IMG/VR virus record: IMGVR_UViG_3300046692_000091 | Coordinates: 79,261-143,260 of that record | Strand: one strand, 5' to 3' | Length of the DNA: 64,000 nucleotides | Origin: a virus | In this document: piece by piece, positions 38,191 to 45,947 of the stretch | Layout: each line of letters opens with the position of its first letter | How positions within the stretch are numbered: the stretch's first letter is position 1 | Translations under genes and position numbers: made by a program | Notes under the pieces: model-generated | The model's input: only the letters and a program-made list of their open reading frames with translations | What the model was told of the DNA's origin: nothing | Database searches by the model: none

Positions 38191-39021
38191 ATGCAAATTG
38201 ATACCCATACCCTGAAACGCATGTTCACTTCGGTTATGCAAGGTCGCCCTATTGGCCATGTCAATGGTTCCGTCATCCAACACGAGACTTATTACAATGG
38301 ACATGAGACACGTTACTCGCTCCGCTGTGTAGAACCGGCACTGGGTAATAAACTACAATGGCAAGTGTGGATGATTGGTGATCGTAAACCGACTGCCGAT
38401 GACATCAAACTCACTTGTAAGAACCGTTCGTTCGATACGTCTCAACTACGTGAACATGATGGCATGTGGTTCTTCGATCCAAATGCTGTAATTGTGTCAT
38501 CCCCAGCGGAGCAACTGAATAACAATGTTGTCCGGGGTGCTTTCGGTGGCGTACAGCTCGGCGGCTTTTATCAACAACCGATGTTTAACCAACCTGGCCC
38601 TAATTTCTATGGCCCGAGTGACTATGGTACCTACCCACGTCAACCACAAATGCCTTGGTTCAATCCTGCACAACAACCAGGTATGGATCAAGTCGGTAGT
38701 GCTTCCCGTAGTGCGATGTTCGTTGGCAATGCAATAGATCGTGCTAAGGTGATGCGTACCACTTTGCTGACTCGTTTCGGTGCAGTGGAAACTAGTCGTC
38801 TCACCAGTGCCATGCTTCAAGAAATCACGAATACCGATAAGTGGATGCTTAACGAAGAAGACAATGAAGTGTACTTCACCTTCTATGGTGACCCTCAGTT
38901 CGATTCGGCCCGTGACCGAGTTATTGCAATGAAACTACTTTGCAATGTCCTGGAATCACATGGGTACATTATCCATAGAAAAGATGTTGAAGTGTTTAAC
39001 ATTACTGTTCGTCTGCCTTAA
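38191..39021 (+). CDS. Early protein with Pro/Gln/Asn-rich linker (276 aa)
   Basis: ATG 38191 follows AAAGAG. Two folded parts flank a low-complexity Gly/Gln/Pro/Tyr/Asn-rich linker at about residues 118-170. The C-terminal part has alternating charged and hydrophobic segments (DNEVYFTFYGDPQF). It is the first gene of an early operon. The two-domain-plus-linker plan could suit a protein-binding adaptor, but no family is recognised. Confidence 0.5.
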   Translation: MQIDTHTLKRMFTSVMQGRPIGHVNGSVIQHETYYNGHETRYSLRCVEPALGNKLQWQVWMIGDRKPTADDIKLTCKNRSFDTSQLREHDGMWFFDPNAVIVSSPAEQLNNNVVRGAFGGVQLGGFYQQPMFNQPGPNFYGPSDYGTYPRQPQMPWFNPAQQPGMDQVGSASRSAMFVGNAIDRAKVMRTTLLTRFGAVETSRLTSAMLQEITNTDKWMLNEEDNEVYFTFYGDPQFDSARDRVIAMKLLCNVLESHGYIIHRKDVEVFNITVRLP

Positions 39022-39030
39022 GGAATCAAC

Positions 39031-39534
39031 ATGCGTATCTCTGCACCCATGCAAATGAAACCACATAAAGAATACGACCTGGAAGTTCAGGCTGTACTCG
39101 ATGCGAACATCGGTGATTGCCAAGAACGTTATCGGCGCGCAGTGTGGTTGACCCAGCTTCTGACCATCTGCCATCTGGGCGATGTAGTAATTAGCAAAGA
39201 GCGTCAGTTCAAACAACTTGTGTGTCGTGAATTTGGTTCTGCTCCTGTGATTCAAACTCACGGTATTCGTTCAACCGGGCAGCTGTGGACATCTGTCGAG
39301 TTTGACGAAGTAGTTGTTGGTATCAATCGGGGTTTTACTGTCGGTATCGATGAGCTCGGTTCAATCTACGGGATGCATGGCTATCGAGTTGGTATTGACG
39401 TGATCACTACTCCATTTGGCGTGATGATGCAAAACACCAATCAACTTACTACTCCAAAGTGGTTCGACAATGTAACCAAGATCGGTGAAGAATTAGGGTT
39501 GCCTTACACTCCCCGTCCAGCAAAAGCAGTGTAA
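39031..39534 (+). CDS. Early protein of unknown function (167 aa)
   Basis: It starts at 39031 after AAGGAATC, 9 bp past the previous gene, probably in the same early operon. The protein is a soluble alpha/beta protein with no visible catalytic motif. The next early promoter begins just after its stop. Confidence 0.5.
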   Translation: MRISAPMQMKPHKEYDLEVQAVLDANIGDCQERYRRAVWLTQLLTICHLGDVVISKERQFKQLVCREFGSAPVIQTHGIRSTGQLWTSVEFDEVVVGINRGFTVGIDELGSIYGMHGYRVGIDVITTPFGVMMQNTNQLTTPKWFDNVTKIGEELGLPYTPRPAKAV

Positions 39535-39537
39535 TAA

Positions 39538-39562
39538 AACTCAGATCTATATTACTGTATTG
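39538..39562 (+). promoter_or_regulatory. phiKZ-type early promoter
   Basis: CTCAGATCTATATTACTGTA with core TATATTAC at 39548-39555. The first 14 bases match the promoter at 12330. No terminator precedes it, so transcription from 38149 may read through. Confidence 0.8.
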
Positions 39563-39597
39563 CAATACCATCAATAACTGAAAAGGAAATACCTGTA

Positions 39598-40020
39598 ATG
39601 ACCGACGTATCCAAAATCAATGCTGCTACTTACTCCGAAAAGAATGGCCTGGGCGAGAAGATTACTCTGGCTGATAATGGGATCTATTCCATCCCATTGG
39701 ATCTGGCGCAAGTATTGGTTCTCGACCCACTGAATGTATCTGCGGAAACATTCAAGAAGATCGAAACTGGTTTCCGTGATCTGGCTGGTGGCGTTCTGTA
39801 TACCACTGGTAACCTGGCTGTAGATCATTTCAAAAAGAATGCTGATGCTCAAGAGATCGGCTTCAACTATCAGCAAGGCTCGATGACCACCGTTAGCGGT
39901 ATCTTCAACCGTGATGCAAAAGACCACACCGTCCTGGCTGTCGAAACCAAATACAAGAGCGCTGACATGAAGCGCGTCCTGTCTTATCTCGGCGATGAAT
40001 TCGGCAACATCAACTCGTAA
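39598..40020 (+). CDS. Early protein of unknown function (140 aa)
   Basis: It starts at 39598 after AAGGAAATACC. The codons are strongly biased to those of the highly expressed genes here (GGC, CTG, AAG). The protein is soluble with an N-terminal helical and central beta region. It is first in a long cluster of small early genes with overlapping starts. The function is unknown. Confidence 0.5.
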   Translation: MTDVSKINAATYSEKNGLGEKITLADNGIYSIPLDLAQVLVLDPLNVSAETFKKIETGFRDLAGGVLYTTGNLAVDHFKKNADAQEIGFNYQQGSMTTVSGIFNRDAKDHTVLAVETKYKSADMKRVLSYLGDEFGNINS

Positions 40021-40028
40021 GGTTTAAA

Positions 40029-40454
40029 ATGAAATTACCAGATATCGGTGGTATGGAACGGGCTAGGGCATGGGCGTGGATTCAACACACTCTTAAACAA
40101 GAACAAAACCAATTGCCTCCAGGTCACGGTATCTGGTTCAACTGGTATCATTATACCGAAGAGAAGCGCCATTACATTTGCTGTCCTGTTAACTACAAGA
40201 TCAAAGGCTTTGGTGGCGGCACTGATGACGAACTTCGCAAGAAGCAACTCGATGCATCTCGCCGATTCCACCAACGTGGATTTATTGCAGTTCGTGTAAG
40301 TGGGCCGGTCGTTAATAGTCCACAAGCTCGGGCAGCAAAGAAACGAGAAGCTGAGTTTTGGGAACAAAACCAACGCAATCTAGATGCAGAGTGGAAAGCT
40401 AACTGTAAACGTGAAGGCTTTCGTATCCTAACACCGGAAGAAATCGATTTTTGA
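40029..40454 (+). CDS. Basic early protein of unknown function (141 aa)
   Basis: It starts at 40029, 8 bp after the previous stop. It is rich in Trp, Arg and Lys (ERARAWAWIQHTLKQ) with a helical, charged C-terminus. A central CCPVNYKIKGFGGGTDDELRKK segment has no known match. It may bind nucleic acid by charge; that is inference. Confidence 0.5.
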   Translation: MKLPDIGGMERARAWAWIQHTLKQEQNQLPPGHGIWFNWYHYTEEKRHYICCPVNYKIKGFGGGTDDELRKKQLDASRRFHQRGFIAVRVSGPVVNSPQARAAKKREAEFWEQNQRNLDAEWKANCKREGFRILTPEEIDF

Positions 40455-40467
40455 TTAAGAGGCAGTA

Positions 40468-40632
40468 ATGGGTGGTGATGGAAAGCTGTTTGAAGTAAAC
40501 GAATACTCGATGATCTGCTCGTGTCAATATGACACACCTGCCTATACCAAGGCTCGTGAGCTGTGGGATCGTGTCCGTAAGTCGACTACCCTTGAATCTA
40601 TTCTCGTGATGAAAAAGGAAGAACAAAAATGA
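40468..40632 (+). CDS. Mini-protein family member 1 (54 aa)
   Basis: It begins with ATG at 40468 after AAGAGGC. The C-terminal half (YTKARELWDRVRKSTTLESILVMKK) has the same helix-then-strand pattern as the next two genes. The stop overlaps the next start (ATGA). Confidence 0.55.
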   Translation: MGGDGKLFEVNEYSMICSCQYDTPAYTKARELWDRVRKSTTLESILVMKKEEQK

Positions 40633-40796
40633 GCTACCGCACACCGTACCTGATGACAGACAAATTCGGTAGCATCCTCTGCAATGACCTGGGTGCACCA
40701 ATCCATATGCGCGAAGCTGCGGCTCAGCGTTTGGAAAACCGCATGGCTCGTGGTACTGTTCAAGCCGTTACTGTCATGAAACGGAAGGTTATCTAA
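40629..40796 (+). CDS. Mini-protein family member 2 (55 aa)
   Basis: The ATG lies within the previous stop (ATGA) and its own stop overlaps the next start (TAATG). The sequence MREAAAQRLENRMARGTVQA, then VTVMKRKV, aligns with the C-terminal half of the neighbour at 40796. Confidence 0.55.
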   Translation: MSYRTPYLMTDKFGSILCNDLGAPIHMREAAAQRLENRMARGTVQAVTVMKRKVI

Positions 40797-41032
40797 TGTC
40801 CGAGTACGCACCAATTCTCGAATCAGATATCCTGGAAAGTGTATTCATGGTCGACGGTGAATGGACCGTGCTGGGTGGGTTTACTCCTGGCGCAATGAAA
40901 GCAGCTGACCGTTTGTCTGATCGTATTGATCATGGCAATATCGTAAAGGTTCAGGTGAAGCGCCGCACGGTTATTACAGCAAAGGAAGTATTCGATGCAA
41001 TCCCTGAGCTTACAAGCCAAAGCGTACCGTGA
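40796..41032 (+). CDS. Mini-protein family member 3 (78 aa)
   Basis: ATG 40796 overlaps the preceding stop. Residues around KAADRLSDRIDHGNIVKVQV, then KRRTV, match members 1 and 2. The N-terminal part is acidic and unique. The next gene starts inside its 3' end. Confidence 0.55.
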   Translation: MSEYAPILESDILESVFMVDGEWTVLGGFTPGAMKAADRLSDRIDHGNIVKVQVKRRTVITAKEVFDAIPELTSQSVP

Positions 41033-41420
41033 CAAACTGCTGCATGTGCCTGACATTATGGATAAGATCTATTATCGGGCACGACGGCAGCAAGCAATGC
41101 AACGGCGTCGCTCTGTAGGCATTAAGAAAGTTGTGGTCAGTCATAAGGCCCAACCTCTTTATGCTTGGTCAGTTTATATCCATGACAACAAAGGAGAACA
41201 TGATGGCTTTCATGTAGAAGGTCGTCATCCCTTGAAGCGTCTGTATGGCAACATCTACACTGCTTCGTTTGAGGTTCCTCGCGGGGGACCAGTCGAACTC
41301 ATCGTACATTGGAATGGCGGGCACGTGATGCTCGCTTGTCCTGGTCGTCCTTGGAAAGTCCATGCGCAAATCGGAAAGTACCATCCAGAAGAAATGGAAG
41401 GAGCTGGAGCAACCATCTGA
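40995..41420 (+). CDS. Basic early protein of unknown function (141 aa)
   Basis: ATG 40995 follows AAAGGAAG and overlaps the preceding gene by 38 bp in another frame. The N-terminal third is very basic (YYRARRQQAMQRRRSVGIKK), followed by a beta-rich part with His/Trp/Gly residues. It could bind nucleic acid; no family is recognised. Long coding overlaps on both sides mark this as a compressed early cluster. Confidence 0.5.
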   Translation: MQSLSLQAKAYRDKLLHVPDIMDKIYYRARRQQAMQRRRSVGIKKVVVSHKAQPLYAWSVYIHDNKGEHDGFHVEGRHPLKRLYGNIYTASFEVPRGGPVELIVHWNGGHVMLACPGRPWKVHAQIGKYHPEEMEGAGATI

Positions 41421-41820
41421 CGAAGAGAAAGTAATCCGCCGCTCACTAGTTAAGCTGCGTGATTACCTACGCTCTCAGTCTCGTAGTCCCACTGGTGTGT
41501 TGTCTAAAACAACTACCGTTGATGGCAACCGTTTGTTGGCACGTATTACAAAACTTGGTTGGATGTCTGTTGAATTCTACGCCAAGAAGACAGCGTACTT
41601 CGTAAAGTTAATCGATGGTAAAGTCGATAAGCTAGAGTTCAAGTTTCTGCCGGGTAATCGGGCACGTGAAGATCTGCATCAAATGGAGATCGTCACTGCT
41701 TTGAAAGAAGCTTTCAAACTACATCACCCGACATACAACGTGAAGTCAAAAACCACAGCTCCGTCCACAATGGCAAAACGTCTCTTGCCATCTGGTTACT
41801 CAGCAACAATCAATAGTTAA
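41362..41820 (+). CDS. Early protein, tandem paralogue A (152 aa)
   Basis: ATG 41362 (GGAAAG upstream) overlaps the previous gene by 59 bp. The body (LVKLRDYLRSQSRSPTG, then a TVDGNRLLARI strand and LHQMEIVTALKEAFKLHHPTY) aligns with the next gene. The shared plan is helix, basic loop, beta sheet and helix. It has a lysine-rich N-terminus. The function is unknown. Confidence 0.5.
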   Translation: MRKSESTIQKKWKELEQPSDEEKVIRRSLVKLRDYLRSQSRSPTGVLSKTTTVDGNRLLARITKLGWMSVEFYAKKTAYFVKLIDGKVDKLEFKFLPGNRAREDLHQMEIVTALKEAFKLHHPTYNVKSKTTAPSTMAKRLLPSGYSATINS

Positions 41821-41830
41821 GGAAAGCTCC

Positions 41831-42259
41831 ATGAGTTCTCGTGAAAACCTGGCGGTAGAAAAGCTTCTGTTGAAACTGCGTCATCACTTGTGGCGTGTAA
41901 GTAAGAGCAAAAGTGGCAACGTTACCCGTAACCTGACTATTGATGGTCGGGTATACAAAATCAAAGTAACTGGTGCGGGTTCTGTCAATGTCGAGATCAC
42001 CCTCGGTAGCACTGTGATCTACGCCGTGTGGAATGGTCGCGACAGCCTGGTGTACGGTGGGAGCGAACGGATACGTGATCTCCGTGGTGAACGGTCGGCT
42101 GTTTCCAAACGTATCGATGACACGGTCGTACTGCTGTTGCTGCGTACCAACATCAAACGTGCTTTCCCCGACTACAACAAAGCTTCCGTCGCATACGTCA
42201 AACCCAATACCAAGAAAGGTCGTCACCGTATGTTGTTCGGTGAGGCTGTGTCTTACTGA
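41831..42259 (+). CDS. Early protein, tandem paralogue B (142 aa)
   Basis: It starts at 41831 after AAGGAAAG. LLKLRHHLWRVSKSKSGN, then TIDGRVYKIKV and LLRTNIKRAFPDYN, match paralogue A in order and spacing. The two arose by tandem duplication. It is basic overall, with a possible nucleic-acid surface. It is the last gene before the terminator at 42306. Confidence 0.5.
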   Translation: MSSRENLAVEKLLLKLRHHLWRVSKSKSGNVTRNLTIDGRVYKIKVTGAGSVNVEITLGSTVIYAVWNGRDSLVYGGSERIRDLRGERSAVSKRIDDTVVLLLLRTNIKRAFPDYNKASVAYVKPNTKKGRHRMLFGEAVSY

Positions 42260-42305
42260 TAAAGAAATACCTGTTCTGATAATAGAATAGGAACACTGCT
42301 GTAAA

Positions 42306-42330
42306 GTACGGGTCCTTCGGGACCCAGTAC
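42306..42330 (+). terminator. UUCG-loop terminator
   Basis: GTAC-GGGTCC-TTCG-GGACCC-A-GTAC, followed by CCAATTCTTTTTT. Confidence 0.85.
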
Positions 42331-42362
42331 CCAATTCTTTTTTATTCAAGAGGTTGTATCTA

Positions 42363-43400
42363 ATGTCTCAAGCTGTTCAGTTCGTAGCTCCATTCGCAGT
42401 TCTCGAAGGTGATGAAGGTACCGGTAAAGGTACCGTCGCTAAGCTGGTCTGCGGTAAGCTCGCTGCTAAAGGTATCCAACATATTCACACCCGTGAACCA
42501 GGTGGTACTCCGCTCGGTGAATTGATCCGTGAACAACTGTTGCTGAAGCGTGACGAACCACTCGAAAAAGTTACTCACATTCTGTTGCATCAAGCTTACC
42601 GTAAAGAGCATATCGAAAAGGTTATCATGCCTGCTCTGCAATCCGGTGTAGTAGTTGTCTGTGAACGTTTCTTCATGTCTACCCTGGCACTCAACATCAT
42701 GCCGTACATGGAAACGAACCAAGAACTGTACCAACTGTTCATGGATACCATGCCGCACATCGCTGGTGGTATCATCGAACCTGTAACATTCCTGCTCGAT
42801 ATCGAAGATGACGAAGTTCGTAAACTGCGTCTGGTTGGTCGCCACCTCGATGCATACGAATCCCGTACTCCAGAAGAACTGGCTGCTACTTCCGCTGCAT
42901 ACAAAATGTTTCAGAAGCACCCAGCTACTGTAACCCTGGATGCTACCAAATCACCAGAAGAACTGGCTGACCACATCGTTGCTCAGATCGAAGCTCAACT
43001 GGAGCTCTCCAAGAAACAGGCTATCGAGTTCGCTGAACAAGAAGCTCGTGTCGGTGAAGAACCTGTTGCTGAAGTTCCTGCTGAACTGGCTGTCCTGGAA
43101 CCACAAGAAGAGGCTAAGCCTTTCGATCTGGTCCAAGCAGTAGAAGGCTTCCTGGCTGAGAACTTGGTTCCTGCTCTGTTCAACCATGACGCAGAACAAG
43201 TTGCTAAGCATCTGCCACTCGCTCGTAGCTACATCCTGTCGATCTACAACCAAGTACAAGACCCAGCTGTCTTCGAAGGTCATAGCCGTCAACAACTTCG
43301 TACCAACATGCACAGCATCTTCCACTACGGTCATCAAATGGACCTGCTCCGTGAGAAGCTGGAAAACCCTACCCCAGCCGCTGAAGCCGCTGCCGAATAA
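42363..43400 (+). CDS. tmk: Thymidylate kinase-like protein with C-terminal extension (phiKZ gp188-like)
   Basis: ATG 42363 follows AAGAGG, giving 345 aa. The P-loop is GDEGTGKGT (16-24), followed by TREPGGTPLGE, the TMPK signature, and VVVCERFFMSTLALN where most enzymes have DR(Y/F). The Asp of that motif is Glu here (E101), and Ser/Thr at the end of the P-loop is shifted by a Gly. About 130 residues follow the kinase fold: an acidic linker (about 220-255) and a helical domain. TMPK makes dTDP from dTMP for phage DNA synthesis. Altered residues leave full activity uncertain. Confidence 0.8.
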   Translation: MSQAVQFVAPFAVLEGDEGTGKGTVAKLVCGKLAAKGIQHIHTREPGGTPLGELIREQLLLKRDEPLEKVTHILLHQAYRKEHIEKVIMPALQSGVVVVCERFFMSTLALNIMPYMETNQELYQLFMDTMPHIAGGIIEPVTFLLDIEDDEVRKLRLVGRHLDAYESRTPEELAATSAAYKMFQKHPATVTLDATKSPEELADHIVAQIEAQLELSKKQAIEFAEQEARVGEEPVAEVPAELAVLEPQEEAKPFDLVQAVEGFLAENLVPALFNHDAEQVAKHLPLARSYILSIYNQVQDPAVFEGHSRQQLRTNMHSIFHYGHQMDLLREKLENPTPAAEAAAE

Positions 43401-43413
43401 CTAAGGAACCTCA

Positions 43414-43665
43414 ATGCAAGTCAGTAAGAAAACGATTGCTGTACCGCTCACCGATAACGATGATCTGAACACATTGATCGGTCGTACGTTCAGCACTACA
43501 AAGAACGGCCAAGAAACTCGGGTCACTCTGGAAAAAGTTAAACGTCGTGATGTTTACCTGTCTTACACCAAGTCAGAACGTCAGGACAAGTTCACCGAGA
43601 CCCAAGCTAAGTTCCGTAAGTACTACTGCTTGATAAAGACCGATAAGGTTGTCAGCGAAGTGTAA
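43414..43665 (+). CDS. Small basic protein of unknown function (83 aa)
   Basis: It starts at 43414 after AAGGAAC, 13 bp past tmk, and ends before a terminator. It is basic and beta-rich with no motif. It probably forms an operon with the kinase. Confidence 0.5.
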   Translation: MQVSKKTIAVPLTDNDDLNTLIGRTFSTTKNGQETRVTLEKVKRRDVYLSYTKSERQDKFTETQAKFRKYYCLIKTDKVVSEV

Positions 43666-43670
43666 ACATA

Positions 43671-43692
43671 AAGCCTCCCTTCGGGGAGGCTT
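43671..43692 (+). terminator. UUCG-loop terminator
   Basis: AAGCCTCCC-TTCG-GGGAGGCTT, preceded by CATA and followed by TATTCC. Confidence 0.85.
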
Positions 43693-43711
43693 TATTCCGT
43701 TAGGAGTTACA

Positions 43712-43969
43712 ATGGTAGTTCGTGAATTCAAAAAGGATGAATGGATAGATGACAAGCCTCGCACATTGCAAGTCTTTTCCGTCACCAAAGATTTTGTTAC
43801 CTTCCAGTCAAAGTATCCTATCTCAGCTGGGATGTTGCAATGGTTTACGGATAGTGGTTGGGAACTCCATGTCCCACCGGTATCAACTTCCCCCTCTTAT
43901 CGAGATTGGAATGTGATGTTCATTTTCACATTTAAAAGAATTCCTCAGGATAAACCCCATGCCTCTTAA
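43712..43969 (+). CDS. Small protein of unknown function (85 aa)
   Basis: ATG 43712 follows AGGAG; the longer frame passes through the terminator. It contains several Trp/Phe residues and Lys patches. It overlaps the next gene by 11 bp. The function is unknown. Confidence 0.5.
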   Translation: MVVREFKKDEWIDDKPRTLQVFSVTKDFVTFQSKYPISAGMLQWFTDSGWELHVPPVSTSPSYRDWNVMFIFTFKRIPQDKPHAS

Positions 43970-44360
43970 ATGTACACCTGTCCAACAGCTTTACATAAGT
44001 GTTCTAGATGCTTTCAATAAGCGTCTGCTAGACAACGAAAACATCAGTTACTTCATTACTGATCGGGGCTATAAGTTTACCTCCGATTTAGATCGCCGCT
44101 TTATCTCCGTATCCCCTGCCACTAAGAGTGGCCATGTGGTATTCGAATTTGGTGATAGTGAAGTCAGTTGGGTGCACAACGTACTTTGTGTTTGGGGTAT
44201 CGACACAACAGCTGAATCGATTGCTAGCAGAATGCATAGTTGGTTCTTCCAGGATGATGGGTTCATGTTTAACGTTCCAGTAAACGGTGAGTTACCCGCA
44301 CACTCGGTTAGTCGTCTAAAGGGGATGCATTCCCGTGGTCCAGTTAAGGGGTCAATGTGA
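43959..44360 (+). CDS. Protein of unknown function (133 aa)
   Basis: It starts at 43959 after CAGGATAAA, overlapping the previous gene, and its stop overlaps the next GTG start. It is a soluble alpha/beta protein with no membrane segment or recognised motif. Linked translation with the secreted protein at 44357 suggests a shared process. Confidence 0.5.
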   Translation: MPLKCTPVQQLYISVLDAFNKRLLDNENISYFITDRGYKFTSDLDRRFISVSPATKSGHVVFEFGDSEVSWVHNVLCVWGIDTTAESIASRMHSWFFQDDGFMFNVPVNGELPAHSVSRLKGMHSRGPVKGSM

Positions 44361-45037
44361 ATCCTGTTCGTATTGTAATCGCTTTGTTCATGTTGATGTT
44401 TGCCTGGACAGTACAAGCAACTGAGCCGCTGCGTTATGTGGGGGTTCCAGTATTCTACTCGAAGTTTGTACCAAAGATTGCACCATGTACATTTAACCCA
44501 GGATCTAGTTATGGTTTCTGTGGTTGGATGTTATACCCGGAAGAGGGTGAGGTTGGTGTAGCTACTATAGACAACAAAGTAAAGGAAGCGTTCTTCATTC
44601 GCCTTTATGATGAAGTTGTTTGTGTGGATTCTGTCTGCGCAACTAACTATGGTGAACCCCGTGGTGAGATCGACAGTAAAGGAACATCGTATTGGTACGT
44701 ACCAAAAGGTTTCTATTTAACTAAATTAGCAGGGGCAATCAATGCTGTCAAATATGGTAATGGTCCACTGGCTGACAAATACCCCATCAGGGCCGTTAAG
44801 ATTCTCCCTGAGTATGATGACATGCCCGACGGTAAGTATGTACCGGAAGATGAAGATAGCCTCTCATACGACGTCTGGTGTAATGTCGCCAACGAATGTA
44901 GTTACATGGGTCGAGTGATGCCTTTCGCAGACCTTCGGAAATATGTACCCCCTCGCATGACCCTATACTGCGATAACCGCTTCTGCTTTAATGAAGACCA
45001 GCGTGTTGCTGGCATCAATCCAAAATCGACTCTCTAG
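44357..45037 (+). CDS. Secreted cysteine-rich protein (226 aa)
   Basis: It starts with GTG at 44357, overlapping the previous stop, after AAGGGG. Residues 1-21 (NPVRIVIALFMLMFAWTVQA) form a clear Sec signal with an AxA-like cleavage site before TEPL. The mature part has cysteines in close pairs: CTFN..FCGW, VCVDSVC, CNVANEC, YCDNRFC. Eight cysteines suggest four disulphides formed in the periplasm. A phage-encoded exported disulphide protein could modify the envelope or block superinfection; the function is not identified. Confidence 0.6.
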   Translation: MNPVRIVIALFMLMFAWTVQATEPLRYVGVPVFYSKFVPKIAPCTFNPGSSYGFCGWMLYPEEGEVGVATIDNKVKEAFFIRLYDEVVCVDSVCATNYGEPRGEIDSKGTSYWYVPKGFYLTKLAGAINAVKYGNGPLADKYPIRAVKILPEYDDMPDGKYVPEDEDSLSYDVWCNVANECSYMGRVMPFADLRKYVPPRMTLYCDNRFCFNEDQRVAGINPKSTL

Positions 45038-45046
45038 AGAACCAAC

Positions 45047-45394
45047 ATGGACGCCCTGCTCGCCATTGCCCCGTATTTCGAACTTTTCTTTCTGCTGTGT
45101 ATTGGTCATGCTCTTACTGACTTTGCTTTAATGAGTCAGTGGATGCGTGAGGACACAGATAACCATCCCTACAGTTTTGCTTTACCTGCACACAGTTTGA
45201 TCAGTGCATTGCCGGTGTACGTGGTAACAGGGTCCGTAGTTCTCGCGTTGGCAGAAACGATCAGTCACTTCGTAATCGATTGGATGGCTCTCAGTGGGCG
45301 TATCGATGGATGGCAGAATCAATTACTGTTGATCAGTACCAAGGTTATTTGGGTTGGACTGCTTGCTTTAGAACTTCCATTCCTAATGGAATAA
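45047..45394 (+). CDS. DUF3307-like membrane protein (115 aa)
   Basis: It starts at 45047, 9 bp after the secreted protein gene. Three to four hydrophobic segments are visible. The pattern GHALTDFALMSQWM, later AHSLISALPVY and ETISHFVIDW, matches DUF3307, whose members have H-x2-(A/T)DF, a central His and H-x3-D motifs in membrane helices. The biochemical role of the family is not known to me. Pairing with an exported Cys-rich protein hints at envelope action. Confidence 0.65.
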   Translation: MDALLAIAPYFELFFLLCIGHALTDFALMSQWMREDTDNHPYSFALPAHSLISALPVYVVTGSVVLALAETISHFVIDWMALSGRIDGWQNQLLLISTKVIWVGLLALELPFLME

Positions 45395-45401
45395 ACATAA
45401 G

Positions 45402-45417
45402 CCTCCCTTCGGGGAGG
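45402..45417 (+). terminator. UUCG-loop terminator
   Basis: CCTCCC-TTCG-GGGAGG, preceded by CATAAG and followed by TATTATG. Confidence 0.85.
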
Positions 45418-45439
45418 TATTATGCTATTTCTTTTATTC

Positions 45440-45470
45440 AAACCTTTTATAAGGCTATATTACTTTCCTG
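45440..45470 (+). promoter_or_regulatory. phiKZ-type early promoter
   Basis: ACCTTTTATAAGGCTATATT, then ACTTTC; core TATATTAC at 45456-45463. Confidence 0.8.
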
Positions 45471-45501
45471 ACAATCAGTCAAAAAAGCTAAGGAGCTTCA
45501 C

Positions 45502-45840
45502 ATGAGTTTTGTTAAAACCAGCGTTACCCTGGCAATCGGTGCCGTGCTCGGCGTAGCACTAAAATACGCCAAAGATTTCAATGATGGTCGTAAGACTGTC
45601 ACCCATCATAGTGCGAGATATCGCGCTATGTTGGAAGCCTCCCTACCGGGCTTAAGGGTAGATGCAGATCTTGACGGCGGTGACGCTGCTAAGATCTGGG
45701 AGCAGGGCGTCTCCTCGATTGTCTTCGGACAATTTTTCGGGGAGGCGGATGCAACCCGTTATCCGATCTGGGTTAAAGATCGGATTGGTGAAGAGCTTGA
45801 GGCTCTTTATCACGAATTCAAAGTTTACAAGCCAGCATAA
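45502..45840 (+). CDS. Early protein with N-terminal membrane anchor (112 aa)
   Basis: It starts at 45502 after AAGGAG. Residues 4-20 (VKTSVTLAIGAVLGVAL) are a hydrophobic anchor or signal-like segment; a soluble acidic domain follows. It is a single-gene early unit with its own promoter and terminator. The function is unknown. Confidence 0.55.
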   Translation: MSFVKTSVTLAIGAVLGVALKYAKDFNDGRKTVTHHSARYRAMLEASLPGLRVDADLDGGDAAKIWEQGVSSIVFGQFFGEADATRYPIWVKDRIGEELEALYHEFKVYKPA

Positions 45841-45846
45841 ATAACT

Positions 45847-45866
45847 GCCTACCCTTCGGGGTAGGC
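45847..45866 (+). terminator. UUCG-loop terminator
   Basis: GCCTACCC-TTCG-GGGTAGGC, then TTCATCC and a run of 12 T. Confidence 0.85.
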
Positions 45867-45947
45867 TTCATCCTTATTTTTTTTTTTGTTCGCTATTCAT
45901 GTTCAATCCCATGTAGCATATAAGAAACCCCATTAAAGGAGGGGGTC

